Below, piece after piece: positions 1 through 11,518 of a DNA stretch of 64,000 bases. The notes under the pieces are model-generated. The model ran no database searches and was not told the origin of the DNA. It saw only the letters and a list, made by a program, of their open reading frames with translations. Within the stretch, counting starts at the first letter, position 1; every line of letters starts with the position of its first letter. Source of the stretch: Sweltsa coloradensis (lineage: Eukaryota; Arthropoda; Insecta; Plecoptera; Chloroperlidae); the NCBI GenBank assembly GCA_024449915.1, contig JAMZAV010003162.1:1-64000 (forward strand). The letters run 5' to 3'. The position numbers and the translations under genes were made by a program.

Positions 1-172
1 AAGGTTTTCAATGATTTTTGGGTTTAAAAAAATAAAATTAAAAAGTACAATAAAACTGATAAAATCCCCCAAAAGCGTAAAAAAGCCTTGCAAAAAAAAA
101 AGTGTCCTACTCAAAAAAAAAATTTTACAAAAAAGCCATCCATCAACGGGGGGGATTAAAGCGTTTTCCTAG
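1..172 (+). mobile_element. Helentron-like family 1, 3' end (enters from outside)
   Basis: The right end reads as a degraded subterminal repeat (CATCCATCAACG) followed by GCGTTTTCCTAG. This is the same 3' terminus seen at 24982, 26484 and 62169: an AACGC...GCGTT hairpin followed by CTAG. Upstream, AAGCCTTGCAAAA resembles the AAGCACTTGCAAAA of those copies. The hairpin loop is corrupted by a run of G, typical of the poor base quality here. Confidence 0.5.
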
Positions 173-942
173 GTAAAAAATTTGTTTCACTATCATCAAT
201 TCTCATAATATCAGACATTTTTAATTTAATTGTGTGCCTACGAAAATTTAGTGCTTGGGATTTGTGCACTACTCTTTTTTATAGCCTTAGCTCATTGTGT
301 ATGGATTGAAATACCCAACCCCGAAAAATTTTTTCTTTCTTTTACTTGTAAAAAATATTTTTTCTACTTTAATGTTTTTTTTGTAAATTTGAAAAAATCA
401 TCAATGTTTTGTAAAAAACAATAAATTACGCCCGTCGTTTAATCCAAATTGGGACGGTTTTTTTCCACTTTTGTATTGAACTTATATTTGGTACCCCGGG
501 TTTCCGACAAATTGTTAAATAAAAGACAAAAAAAAAAAAACCAAAAAATATCCTTTTTTGGGCTTGACTCTGGGGGTGGCGCGCTTGGGTCTTCGGATTA
601 CTGAAACTCCGATCCACTGTCGCGGGGTTGGGGACGGTAAAGATCGGGGGAATGCGGCTACCCACTCGATGGGAAAAAGGGCCGCTAAAAAGAAAGGGAT
701 AAGAAAAAATACAAATACTCCTCCCCAAAGTCCCCAGCGACGACAAACAAAACCTTTCCATTCGTTTTCTACGGACAAAAACTAAAACACCATGACCCGA
801 AGACTTGGTTTTTTTTTATCTTTATCAATTTTTTTATCCTGATGAGCCCTATTCGTATCTTTTTTAAAGAAAAAACATTATCGTAAAATTATGTTGTGGA
901 TGGTGATGGTGGGGATGATTAAAAAATACCAAAATAAAAAAC
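173..942. other. No gene seen; outer flank of BEL1
   Basis: Homopolymer-rich sequence with only short, unconvincing reading frames. It has no counterpart beside the other LTR at 13745, which fits its being DNA outside the retrotransposon. The last five bases before the LTR (AAAAC) nearly match the five after the other outer end (CAAAC). Confidence 0.45.
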
Positions 943-1524
943 TGTTTGGCCCAGATACCCACTGAGATTTTAAGGCTGTCATTATTAGTTTTTTTTTTTG
1001 GGAAAGGCAAGGAAAAAATATAGGAATAAATCATAAGAGAACTAAAAGTGGAGCGCAGACTTCCTGGGGTGAATGACTGCCCACACGTGTGCGGTCGTGC
1101 GTCGCGTCGCGACGTCCAAAGTAACGACGTCGGGGGGACAGGATGGAGTGAAAAGCTTTCCGTTGGAAGGGTTTTGAAATGGGAAAAAAAAGAAATAGCA
1201 AACGTAGCGGGTTTAAGCACAACAAAAGGCAAAGTCATACAAACCAGTCACGTACGGGGCGTGAGAAAACTGGATTTGCCCAAAAATGGCTAGAGAGATA
1301 ACAAAAGCAAACCCTTTTAGAGACGACAGCTAGTCGTGTCTAACTAGGGATGGCAATATGGAATAAAAACAAGAAAACAGAAAACGAACGTGATTGCTGC
1401 CAAATCAAATACAAAACTGACAAAAACCCCTCGAGCAAACCAAAAAGAAAAAATGAAAAAGTTTTAAATAAATGAAAAAACCTAAAAAAAGCAACGAAAA
1501 ATACAAAAAATAATCGGCACGAAC
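943..1524 (-). repeat. BEL1 3' LTR (downstream copy)
   Basis: It aligns along its whole length with 13745-14360, including the GAATGACTGCCCAC, GTCGCGACGTC and GGATGGAGTGAAA segments. It is 582 bp against 616 bp. Most differences are single-base losses and lengthened homopolymers, so they look like sequencing error rather than age. It starts TGTTTGG and ends CGAACA. Confidence 0.75.
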
Positions 1525-2049
1525 ATAACTGCCCACTTAAATGAATAATTTTAAGTAGAAAAAAAGAAAAACTATAAACTCAAAAATAAAAACAAGTCCG
1601 ACACAAAAAAAATAAGGGGGGGAGAGGGAGCCCAAATTTGTTTTTTCCGGACGGGTAAAACTCTCTTATAGTACGGACAGAAAAACCACCTTACTGTGCA
1701 TACTTGCTGGGGCACAGTTGTACTCTGGCCGATGGGCCAGATAAGGATACAAGGGTTCCAAAACGAAGACTACTCGCCAAGTTAAATTTAGGACCGCGCG
1801 AATCCATTTTATCTTTTGCTTTTGAGTATGCAAATACTTAAAACCCAAGATCCAAACGTTTGGTGAAATTGACGGACCGATCCCACGGAGAGGGGTGACG
1901 CATGGGCGGGCAAAGCTTTTTCTGGAGGGTAAGAGAGGGGTGCCAATTAGCAGGGGGGGGGGGTAAGATAGTCGGGGGCCCCGGGGGGGGGTAAAAATGA
2001 AGGGGCACGGGGGGGCGACTGTTAACAGGGCCTAAATACGCCGAAGGGT

Positions 2050-2993
2050 TTTAAAAAATCTTCAAAGGTGTGGGGGGGTGCCCTTTTATCGGGCGACGAG
2101 CAATAACTTTGCGGATTTAACCGGTTTCCCCAAGGGGCCACCGAAATTGGGGGTTAGGGAGGTGAAAATGCCACGAGGGCCTTTGGGGGGCGAGCGCATC
2201 AAAATAATGTCTCGGACGAGCGAGGAAGGCATGAATCTCGCGGAGAGTAGGGGCGCACTGACGTAATTACGACCCATCGGAATATATTGGCGGGGAAGGC
2301 ACGACAGCAAGAAAGCGATCTTAAAAGCCGGGAAAACGCTTCCGTGGATGTCGGAGACCATCTTCAAATGGACCCCCTTTAGTACCATGAAAAATGAAAA
2401 GACATGGGTACCCTTTTGGTGATGGGGGCGTTCCGGCGAGTACTCGTCTTCACAGAAAAAGTTCCTGTAATCGTGCCGACGTTGAGAAAAGCGCGTGAAG
2501 GCTGGCACGAGTTTCGGGAAGATCAGCCATGAGGTTTAACGGGTTTTGGCGCGAAACTTGTAACACGTTGTCGGAGTAGCCCTCGTAGAGACATAATCAG
2601 AAGTTTTTTGCTGATGAGGCTTGAACGGTACGAGGGCCCGAGTGCAATGAAATGGAGAAACTCTCACCAAGAGGGGGAAAGATGCGCCTCTTCGGGAGCA
2701 AGAGGGGGTGACAAACTTCCGGGAGCAAAGGGGGTTTTTGTAACTGCCGCCCACCCTGAGAAAATTGCGGGGGTTGATGAACGGTTGAGAGGAGAGTCGA
2801 AAGACACAGCGGGGCTGGTTGACAAACGTTTTGTCGTCAGCATGTAATCTTCAGTGAGCCGCACAAACAAATTAATTGCGTTATCAAGCTCACCGGGAAA
2901 GGGGCGGCCCGGTGGCAACGGAAGGCGTGCGCGGGGGCGAGAAAATTTTGAGAAACCACCCATGGCCGAAACGCGCTTTTCTTTCAAAAGCAT
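2050..2993 (-). pseudogene. BEL1 integrase remnant
   Basis: Minus-strand reading frames, shifted repeatedly, follow the order of a BEL/Pao integrase. At 2993-2664 is the helical N-terminal part (ELDNAINLFVRLT, typical of BEL elements), then a stretch around 2750-2536 in the place of the zinc finger, then the core at 2510-2086. There KGVHLKMVSDI and LPRQYIPMGRNYV align with the usual KAVHLE-VSDL and LPxxIYSDNGTNFVGA segments. The catalytic pattern cannot be followed base by base because of indels, so no functional enzyme is predicted. Identification rests on family-level motif order, not on one open frame. Confidence 0.6.
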
Positions 2994-3099
2994 GAAAAGT
3001 TTTCAGCTTAACAACAAGGGATCAACGACGGGGTATGACTGATCAAGACGTAGGGGACGGTTTGAGCTCGGGGCACGTCGTGGTGGGGGGCGAACGAGG

Positions 3100-3275
3100 T
3101 GACCCCGGGGGCCCCGTGGAAGGGGGAGAAAGCTGAACGGGGGACCCATTGAGCCACAAGGGTGCCCTAACAGTTTTAAGGGGAGGGAAACCCGGAAGCG
3201 CAAATCAGCTGGGTTGTCTTCAAGCGACATGCGCCCTCTGGTGGAGAGGTTCTCACGAGAATTTCGACTGCCCAT
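3100..3275 (-). pseudogene. BEL1 RNase H-integrase linker remnant
   Basis: The minus strand carries DNPADL followed by PLKLLGHP and a GPPF segment. BEL/Pao polyproteins have NPADLxSRG, then LxxxxLWWxGPxFL, between RNase H and integrase. Its position only ~250 bp downstream of the protease remnant shows that the reverse transcriptase (normally over 1 kb) is missing. Frameshifts are present. Confidence 0.5.
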
Positions 3276-3524
3276 CGGCGACGAAAGTTGGTTGTACGGG
3301 GGGTCGGTTTTTGTCTACCTCTGGACAAAGAAATTTTTGAAAGCGACGTTGGGTTAAACCCGGGGTTTTCCAAACAGGCCCGAAAGGGGGGGAAACCGAG
3401 TAGCGACAGAGGGCGCAAGAGTGAGTATAAGAAAAAGCTCTTCAGCGAGCATATCCGTGGGTCGAGAGTGGGTCGCGACACTTCTTTAGACCGCAAAAAA
3501 GGAACGAGGGGGTCAAGGCGGGTT

Positions 3525-3830
3525 TGATAGGTTTACTGGTCCTAGAACCCCATCCAAAGACCGTATTGAGTGCGCTGGCTACTACCCCCGGGACTGAGTC
3601 ACCTTCTTGCAAAGAATTCTGGTAGAGATCTGCGCCATAGGGGAAATCAATAGCTCCAGGCACATTGAAACGATCGTCCGCAAGATCAAGATCACGATAA
3701 CGTTCTAGGATGTCAAGGGGGCCCCAAACTGGGGATTGACGGGAATAGAGGAGGAACGGTGCAATGTCATTAACATCGAAATACTTTGAGAGAGCAAAAG
3801 GGGTGCGACTTTTAGTAAGGAGAAGGGGTA
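3525..3830 (-). pseudogene. BEL1 protease-like domain, distal part
   Basis: The minus frame carries DDRFNVPGAIDFPYGADLY and ALNTVFGW. These match the LADPxFNxPGxIDLLLGADxF and LxTxFGW signatures at the end of the BEL/Pao protease-like (DUF1758-type) domain. It continues the protease begun at 6640-6990. The two halves are separated by the fold-back element at 3830-6623. Confidence 0.65.
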
Positions 3831-6623
3831 TATTTTTTTTCCCGTGCATCTTCGTGGAAATTTGGGGGGGGGTAAGTTGTATTCTATTGGGTAGTGGGAT
3901 CAATTTTTTGCACTTTCCTTGCGGGCCCCTTTTTCTATGCTGCAAGAGGGCGTCGGGGCGTCGCGACGCCCTTACACGTTTTTAAGGGGATGATTTTTTA
4001 TCTCGTGTTCCTTTCGATAGAGTGTTGGGGTGAATACTTCTTTTAAGAAAATGCATAAAAATTTTTTAAATCTATTTTGAGGTCCGGGATGTTTTAAAGG
4101 GCGTGGGGAGCGTGCGACCCCCTATAACTTTTTTTTAAGGGGAAATTTTTTTTATCTAATGTCCCTTTCGTGATAGAGTATTGCGGAAAACTGTATTCTA
4201 AAAGTAATGACAAAAAAGGTTTTTTTTTTCCCAACCTTGCAGGTCCTGGCACGCTTCAAGGGCCGGGGGCGTCGCGACGCCCAAAAAAGGGTTTTTTCTA
4301 AAAAGAGGAATAAATTTTTTATCTCGTGTACCTTGTGCTAGATGTTGCAGTAAAAGTATTCTTTTAAAGAAATGCATACAGTTTTTAGCATTCCTTGCAG
4401 GTCATGGCACGCTCAGAGGGCGTCGGGGCGTCAGGGCCCCCCTAAAAACGCTTTTTTAAAAAGGGATTTTTTTTATCGCATGTGCCTTTTGTGATAAAAA
4501 TTTTGCGGTGTTTTGTTCTATTAAATATAGTTTACAATTTTTTAAAACCTACCTTGCAGGTCCTGGTAGGCTTCAGAGGGCGTCGGGGGGTCGCGACCCT
4601 TTAACGTTGATAAAGATGCTTGTTTTTTTATCACGTGTGCCTTTCTGATAGATATTGCGAAAACTGTATTCTTTAAGTATACATTCAAGTCTTTTAAAAC
4701 CCTCGAGGCCCTGGAAACGATTCAGAGGGCGTGGGGGCGTCGCGACGCCCTTCACTTTTTTTTAATGATGTTTTTTTTACTCGTGTACCTTTCGTGATAG
4801 AGTATTCCCGGGTAATATTTTCTTTTAATAAACAATCAATTTTTTGAACCTACTTTGCTGGTCCTGGTACCTTCAGAGGGCGTCGGGGGCGTCGCGACCC
4901 CCTAAAATGGTTTTTTATAATAAAGATTTTTTTTTTTACTCGGTGCCTTTCATGTAGAGTTTTTGGGTAAACTATATTCTTTTAATAATAGCTACAATTT
5001 TTTTAGAACCTCCCTTTCAGGCCCGGGTATGCTTGAAAGGGCGTCGGGGGCGTCGCGACGCCCAAAAACGGTTTTTTCTAAAAAGAGAAATGATTTTTAT
5101 CTCGTTTACCTTTCGTGCTAGTGTTGCGGTGAATTGTTTTCTAAAAAGCAATAGCATACAAGTTTTTAGAACCTCCCTTGCAGGTCTTGGCACGCTTCAG
5201 AGGGCGTGGGGGGCGTCACGACGCCCTAAAAACGTTGATAAAGATGCTTGTTTTTTTATCTCGTGTACCTTTCGTGATAGAGTTTTGCGTAATCTGTATT
5301 CTATTAAGAAATTTTTAAAAGGGTTTTTTTATCCCTTCCTTGCGGGCTTAGTTGCTGCAAGGACTCTAAAAATCACTCAAAAAAAGTTATAGGGCACGCA
5401 AAAGCCCCCCACGCCCTCTGAAGTACCCGGGACCTGCAAGGTAGATGCAAAAACTTTAATGATATAAATTAATTGAATCAGTTCACCGCAATACTCTATC
5501 ACGAAAAGGTACACTTTATAAAAAAACAAGCATCTTTTTTTTCGTTAAATGGCGTCGCGACGCCCCCGACGCCTCTGAAGCTACCAGGACCCGCAAGTAA
5601 TCAAAAAACTTTTAAAGATATTTTTAATTGAATACAGTTTACCGCATACCTACACGAAAGGGACACGAGATAAAAAAAAAATCACTCTAAAAAAAATTAT
5701 AGGGGCCCCGACGCCCCCGACGCCCTCTGAAAACGTACCCGGCCCGAAGGTAGGTTCAAAAGACTTTAATGAATTACTTAAATGAATACCGTTTTCCGCA
5801 ATACTCTATCACGAAAGCACCGTGATAAAAAAAACAGCATTTTTCAACGTTAAAGGGCGTCGCGAAAGCCCCCGACGCCCCTGAGCCTACCCGGACCGCA
5901 AGGGTTTGGGTTTTAAAAAAATTTTTGGGGGTATTACTTAATAAATACAATTCACCCCAAAACTGGTTTTACAAAAGGGAAATGCGATAAAAATAAACCC
6001 TTTTAAAAAAACGTTATAGGGGGTCGTGACGCCTCGACGCCCTCTGAAGCGTGCCAAGACCGCAAGGTAGGTGCTAAAAAAATTGTATGCTATTTCTTAA
6101 TAGAAACAATTTACCGCAACACTCTAGCACGAAAAGGGACACGAGATAAAAATTCATTCCTCTTTTCAAAAAACGTTTTAAAAGGGGTCGCGACGCCCCC
6201 CACCCCTCTGAACGTGCCGGACCTCAAAAGGTTGGGGAAAAAACCTTGTTTGTCATTATTAAAGAATACAGTTTTTCCCCAATACTCTATCCGAAAAACA
6301 CATGAGATAAAAAAAATTCCTCTTAAAAAAATTTTTGGGGGTCGCGACGCTCCCGACCCCTTTCAAGCATCCAGGGCCGCAAAAAAAGGTGAAAAAAATT
6401 TGTTTGCTCTTATTTTAAAAAAATATGTTCACCGCAACACTCTATCCGAAAAGGGACAGAGATAAAAATCTTTCCCTCTTAAAAAAAGTGTAAGGGCGTC
6501 GCGACGCCCCCGACGCCCTCTGCAGCATAGCATGGCCTGCAAGGAAAGTGCAAAAAACTTGTATCCTACTACCTAATAGAATACAACTTACCGCAAAACT
6601 CTTCCACGAAAGATGCACGGGAT
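3830..6623. mobile_element. Fold-back element FB1 of inverted ~155-bp repeat arrays
   Basis: Inserted in the BEL1 protease. The left half (about 3830-5395) is a head-to-tail array of ~140-165 bp units; the right half (5395-6623) is the same array inverted. Each unit holds a CpG-rich palindrome (GGGCGTCGCGACGCCC), then TTATCTCGTGTACC, GATAGAGT and CTTGCAGGTCCTGG. Palindromes recur near 3957, 4103, 4268, 4430, 4585, 4735, 4880, 5045 and 5212, and inverted near 5557, 5708, 5858, 6022, 6185, 6333 and 6495. The ends (left TAT...CCCGTGCATC, right GATGCACGGGATA) are inverted repeats. It has no credible coding capacity. It resembles FB/Foldback-type non-autonomous transposons in plan; the family is unrecognised. 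Confidence 0.7.
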
Positions 6624-6639
6624 ACCTGTTGCCCCCCTA

Positions 6640-7203
6640 CTATCTACAACGTACAGTCCCGAGGACACGAGTGGATGTGCATCCAACACCTGAGAGTTGT
6701 GAAGTGGCAGGTTGGATCTTCAAACCTAACCTTTGCACTAGCGAGTTGGTGATGGCTGAGATCTGTGACCCAGAGTCTATTACCGCACGGAAAGGTTGCA
6801 AAATCCCATTAGCATCGCTGATGAGCGCGCGAATCGTGCCCAACAGGACAGTTTGATGCGTGGGATTCGAAGCTCGGACTTGACATGAGAGAGCTTGAGG
6901 CGGCTGCTGACTTGGGCCTGAGGCGTGAGTCACTTCCTCAACAGAGGAAGGGGGTGGAGTCCGTGTGAAGCATTGAATGGTGCTTGTTGCTACGGCACAC
7001 AGAACACAAACTTTTAGACGCACACATTGAGAACGCATGTGCGCCCCCATGCAATTAAAACAACGTTTCAATCGTCGCAGAGTGTCATAGCGTTCATTGA
7101 CAGCTTGACCTCGAAAAACATCGCACTGATACAAAGTGTGTGTTGACTTGCAGAGAGGGCACGCAAAATAGACTATCAGCTACGTCCCCATTTTCGAGAA
7201 GAT
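6640..7203 (-). pseudogene. BEL1 gag zinc knuckle and start of aspartic protease
   Basis: An open minus-strand frame carries two cysteine clusters typical of BEL gag (CPLCKSTHTLYQC, then CFNCMGAHMRSQC), then VLLGTI, and AVIDSGSQIS with the protease active-site aspartate (D-S-G). Further on is LGLKIQP. The frame continues gag from 10300 once the insert at 7204-10299 is ignored. It ends where FB1 interrupts it. This is among the least damaged pieces of BEL1. Confidence 0.75.
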
Positions 7204-10200
7204 GGGCTCAATCGTCCGAACAAGCTGAGAGAGGGCTCAAAAAATTCGTAATTTCCCCCTTATTACAGTAAAGGCAACCCGGAAAACGAAATCGTAGCTT
7301 TTAGCTTTGAGGGGCAAAAACGGTCAAAAACGGCAAAGTGTAAAAGACTTTAAGAAGGCATACAAACCTAAACTCTAACGCTAATGCTCACACGAGATCA
7401 TAAAAAATAAAGATGAAATACAAATCGGTAACTTTCAGCCTTTAGAGGCCAAAAACGACCTAAAAACGACAAAAAAAAGGCAACATGGAAAATAGATTTT
7501 ATGAAGCCCGATTTAACAATGAGCTAACGCTAATGCCATCACGATAACATAAAAATAGATACGAAATATGAATCGGTAGCTTGTAGCTTTTAGGGGCAAA
7601 AAACGACCAAAAAAAGGCAAATTTAGAAAAGATTTTAGACGCCGATGTAACCATTCACTAACACAAATGCTAATACTAGATCATAAAATATAAAGAAAAT
7701 ATGAATCAGTAGCTTTTAGCTCTTTCAGCACAAAAAATGGATAAGAGGCACACTAGAGGTCGCAATTTCATCTAAAATACCGTTAGTTTACATGCGTGAG
7801 TATTATACAATAGCAGTTTGCACATTGTTTATATTAATTAGAAATATAGCAAAAACTTGTAAAAAATACAGCCAAACCTTGCACACACAAACGAAATGAG
7901 ATCTAAAAAAGGGGCCAAGCTCATCTACCCTTCCACAGTTGCGCATTCTTAATTCAGAAACGTACAGGGTCCCGTAACAACAACCTTGAAAACTTGGCAA
8001 AATAGAATTTGCAACTATTAATTTAAACGTAATAGTTCATCCAAATTTCTTTTTTTGTAATAAGTTTAAGCGTAATCGTCGTGCGAAGTGTTTGTTGCCA
8101 AGCTTGTCAAGGATGCTGTTACGAGACACGGTACGTCTATGAATTAAGGATGCGCAAATGTGGAAGGGTAGATGAGCTTGGCCCTTTTTTTAGATCTCAT
8201 TTCTTTTGAGTGTGTGAGGTTTGGCTGTATTACTACAAGTTTTTGTTATGTGTGGGATCTCATTACTTTTTCAAGTTCCATTGCATTTGTTAAAATATAA
8301 TAATTTTATCAAAGTCGATTTAATTGCTATGGTATTACCAATTAACAATTGAATGAAAAAATTTAGTGGTCCAAAGACTTGCTTTTTGTAAACTATGTAG
8401 GCGATCATTGTCAAGTAACTATAGTTACTTGTTGATTGTATACCTGTGTAAGGCTTATTTTAAATCCTTTATTTGGAAGCCTTCCAGCAAACTTTTTTTA
8501 ACTTTTTCTTCCAAAAGGAACTATACATCACTATTACCTTAATGTCCATTTAAAATGTAAACGTTGTAGCCCCACCCGTTTGGTCAGAATCGCTGGTCAA
8601 TTGAAACTGACGAATTAGACAGTAGTGTAGAAGTAACTTAAAGTGATTATGAGCTTGTTTCAAGTCATTTTTTCACCAAGAAGGAATGTTCGTACACCAA
8701 CCAAATTTGGCATATATATGTTGTCAGGTACCCAAATCCCCTTGATTTTGATAGTTTATAAGTTCACATCACGTTTCATGACGGCTGGGTGACACCTCGA
8801 AATCATCCCAACTCTGCTTGCTGTATAAGGTGCCTGAGTATGTAGCGCACCACGGCTTGGCTGCGGCGCCCTAACGGGCACCTAGATAAAATACGATTCC
8901 TGTTTTTACATTTTGTATTGTGGGCTAGCTGCACTGCACATTGAGTGGTGGAGTGGACACTAATTATCACTGATCATTTCAAAAGTTACACACTTTACTG
9001 CTTTGCCTTTCCTGATGATCAAGTAACATTAACTTTGATTTGATTTAATAGATTTGAATCGGTTATTTGAGAAACCGAATAAGTCATGTAACCATTGTTC
9101 TGAGTAAAACGCAAAAAAACGTGTATTTAATACCCTGAAGTCAAATAATACAGTTTTTTATGTAGTAATTTAGATGTGGCATAGTTACATTGATTGTTGT
9201 TGATATTGATATTTATGAGCACGTAATTTCATAATTACGAGGGTGTAATTAGCGTGGACTTATTTGGTTTCTCAATTAAATGGGGCGGGTATATCTAAAA
9301 TTAGTAAAAATGAGGAAGTATCATAAGTTTTTATGATTGTTTATTATATCATAAAACTACATTTTTTAAAACTTTGTTTTGTTAAAATTTCTCGGCAATG
9401 ACTCATTTTACTGAAAGTGACTTGTTCCGTTTCCCAAATCAATTAATTTTTTTTCTTCAGAACGTATGGACTGACTTATTCGGTTTCTTAGCTCAAAGGG
9501 AAAATCGACACCCTGTAATATACACAGGCATGGTAGTAAATTATTTCGTTTCTCTACTAATCGATAGGTCTTGAAATTCTGGAGAAAATGGCTTATTCGG
9601 TTTCTCAAATAACCGCTTCGTTTAATGAAAATTAAATAAGAAAGCGCTCCGACTTTTAATAACCGTACATATATAACACATTAAAACTGCATTTGTTTTA
9701 TTTCCTTTTCTGAACTGGTCCTGTGTGACGAAATGCCTTTTTGCCTTTGCCGGCCCCTAAAGTTAAAGGGTATACTGAAATCGATTTCCAAATTTAATTT
9801 AAATTTTTATTGATTTAACAAATTTATTGCAACCTATTGCAGCGTTTTCGGGCAATTAGTATTATTTTTGATATAGTGCCTTTTTGCCGTTTTTTGGTTC
9901 CCAAGCAAAGATCGACATATTTTAATTTACTCATTACATGTTCTGTATTGTCTTTAAATATTGAAGTAATTACAACTCTACCCAGCGTTATTGGACAATT
10001 GGTATTCATTTTCATATTTATATTACCTTTTACCCTTTTTCACTCTAAAAGGTAAAAAGTACTATTTTCAATTTCAGATATTATTTCTGTTTGAGCTTAA
10101 AATATCACATTTGTTTCCACCTTACCCAACGTTATAGGCCAATTCGTAATCCATTTAAGAAATATTATCCTTTTTTGCCGTTTTTTGGCTGTAAAATCTA

Positions 10201-10299
10201 AAAGCTACCGATTTCGCTTTCCGGGTTGGCCTTGATGAAATCAGGGAAAATTACGAATTTTTTGAGCCCCCTCTCGGCTTGTTCGGACAATTGAGCCCA
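7204..10299. mobile_element. Fold-back element FB2 with repeated arms
   Basis: Its ends are an imperfect inverted repeat of ~100 bp starting GGGCTCAATCGTCCGAACAAG at 7204 and ending at 10299. Inside each end are about four ~140-bp tandem units containing CGGTAGCTTTTAG and GGCAAAAAACG (near 7292, 7425, 7570 and 7699; inverted near 9750, 9875, 10020 and 10165). It splits BEL1 gag just before the zinc knuckle. The middle holds another palindrome (7851-8244) and a piece related to the Helentron-like family 1 interior (around 8500-8600, minus). No transposase is seen, and no clear target duplication flanks it. Confidence 0.65.
7851..8244. repeat. Inverted repeat (~150-bp arms) inside FB2
   Basis: The left arm 7851-8001 and right arm 8094-8244 are reverse complements apart from scattered changes: ACAAGTTTTT, GAGATCTAAAAAA, GGCCAAGCTCATCTACCC and TTGCCAAG occur in both, with a ~90-bp spacer. 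It looks like a small fold-back MITE nested in FB2. Confidence 0.6.
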
Positions 10300-11383
10300 C
10301 AAAAGTGCGTATCTGATAGCCTAAAAGGAGAGGAGACCACATTAGCGCGAGATGAGTCATGACTAATGTGTCTCGTACTAGAGTTCGGAACAGGTGCGGA
10401 TGATACTAGAAAAGAATTGACCTTCTTTGAGGGATGAGAACTCTTCGGTGACATTGTCGAGTTTTTGCCGACGGCTCAAAGCTCCATAGTGCGAGACTGC
10501 TGTTCCAAAAATTCGATTAACGATTTATAATCAGGAGCTGAGTTAGAACAATGTTTAGTTTCGAAAGCTTTCCGAGAAGAGGGATCGAGATTGGCTAACG
10601 ATAAACATAGCAGCAGAAAATCGCTTTAATCCGGAATATCTAGTGCTTTCAAAGCTTCAACCGAATTTCGATAGACTTTGAGGAAGCTTTGAAGTCCTTC
10701 ATAGGACGAAGTCTTGAGAGGAACAAATTCTAATATCTTCTGAACATAGACGCTGCCTAGAAGTCTCTTGTTCTGATAACGTGAGATAAGAGCATTTAAT
10801 GCCAGAGGATAGCTTTCCTCACAGATTTGATACTCAGAGATAATAGCTAGAGCTTGTTCGGACAACGAGGATTTGAGGTAATGCAGCTTCTGCACATTAC
10901 TTAACGATGTGTTTTTGTCTATCAGAGACTTGAACAGGGAGCAGAACTCCGGCCATTTGCAAATGTCACCCGCGAACTTAGGGAGGTCAATGACCGGCAG
11001 AGAGATGTGAGGTTTCGCAGAGATGGGGGCAGCCCCGGATTGAGTCACACTGACGGGCTGAGTCAACTTGACAGCCGCGAGGAACCTAGCTTTTGCTGCA
11101 TAGAGAACAGTCTCAAAACTGTCTTGGACCTTATCGATTTCAAGGGTCTCGCCGTGTCTTTAAACTGCGTGTTAATATCCGAAATTGACATTTGGATGTC
11201 TTGAAAATCAGACTCCAACGCAGAGAGTTTGTCGAACTGAGGCCTACACAAATCGACATCTTCGGGTTTAATCTTAGAGAACGCGTCATGAGTTCTCTGA
11301 ACACTAGCAAAGACAAATTCACGACGAGCCACCAAACGTTTCTGTTGTGCTTGTAACTCTTCCATGGTGAACAATAGGTACAA
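10300..11383 (-). pseudogene. BEL1 gag, N-terminal and central part
   Basis: The BEL1 gag precursor starts at ATG 11365 (or 11383). An N-terminal helical segment is followed by the DUF1759-type capsid-like domain: LPVIDLPKFAGD, WPEFCSLFKSLID, VQKLHYLKSSL and LNALISRYQNKR are family hallmarks. Two defects are visible: a frameshift near 11065 and a TAA stop at 10628-10626, after which the frame continues (SDFLLLCLSLANLD) to the FB2 insertion at 10299. The rest of gag lies at 7203-6990. It is inactive as read. Confidence 0.75.
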
Positions 11384-11518
11384 GTATCAAACGGAGAACA
11401 AACGACAAAAACACGGAAGAGAACAATTCAAAACAGTGAGCACGGTTTATTAGACGAGTGAGCGCAGCGAACGTAGTCTACAACGCTACTCGATCGGTCC
11501 TTGGTCGTGATTAATTCT

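Noticed and set aside
864..1238. 124-codon minus-strand open frame near the left LTR
   Set aside because: It lies inside the LTR and its flank, has low-complexity His and Pro runs, and no counterpart frame is conserved in the other LTR.
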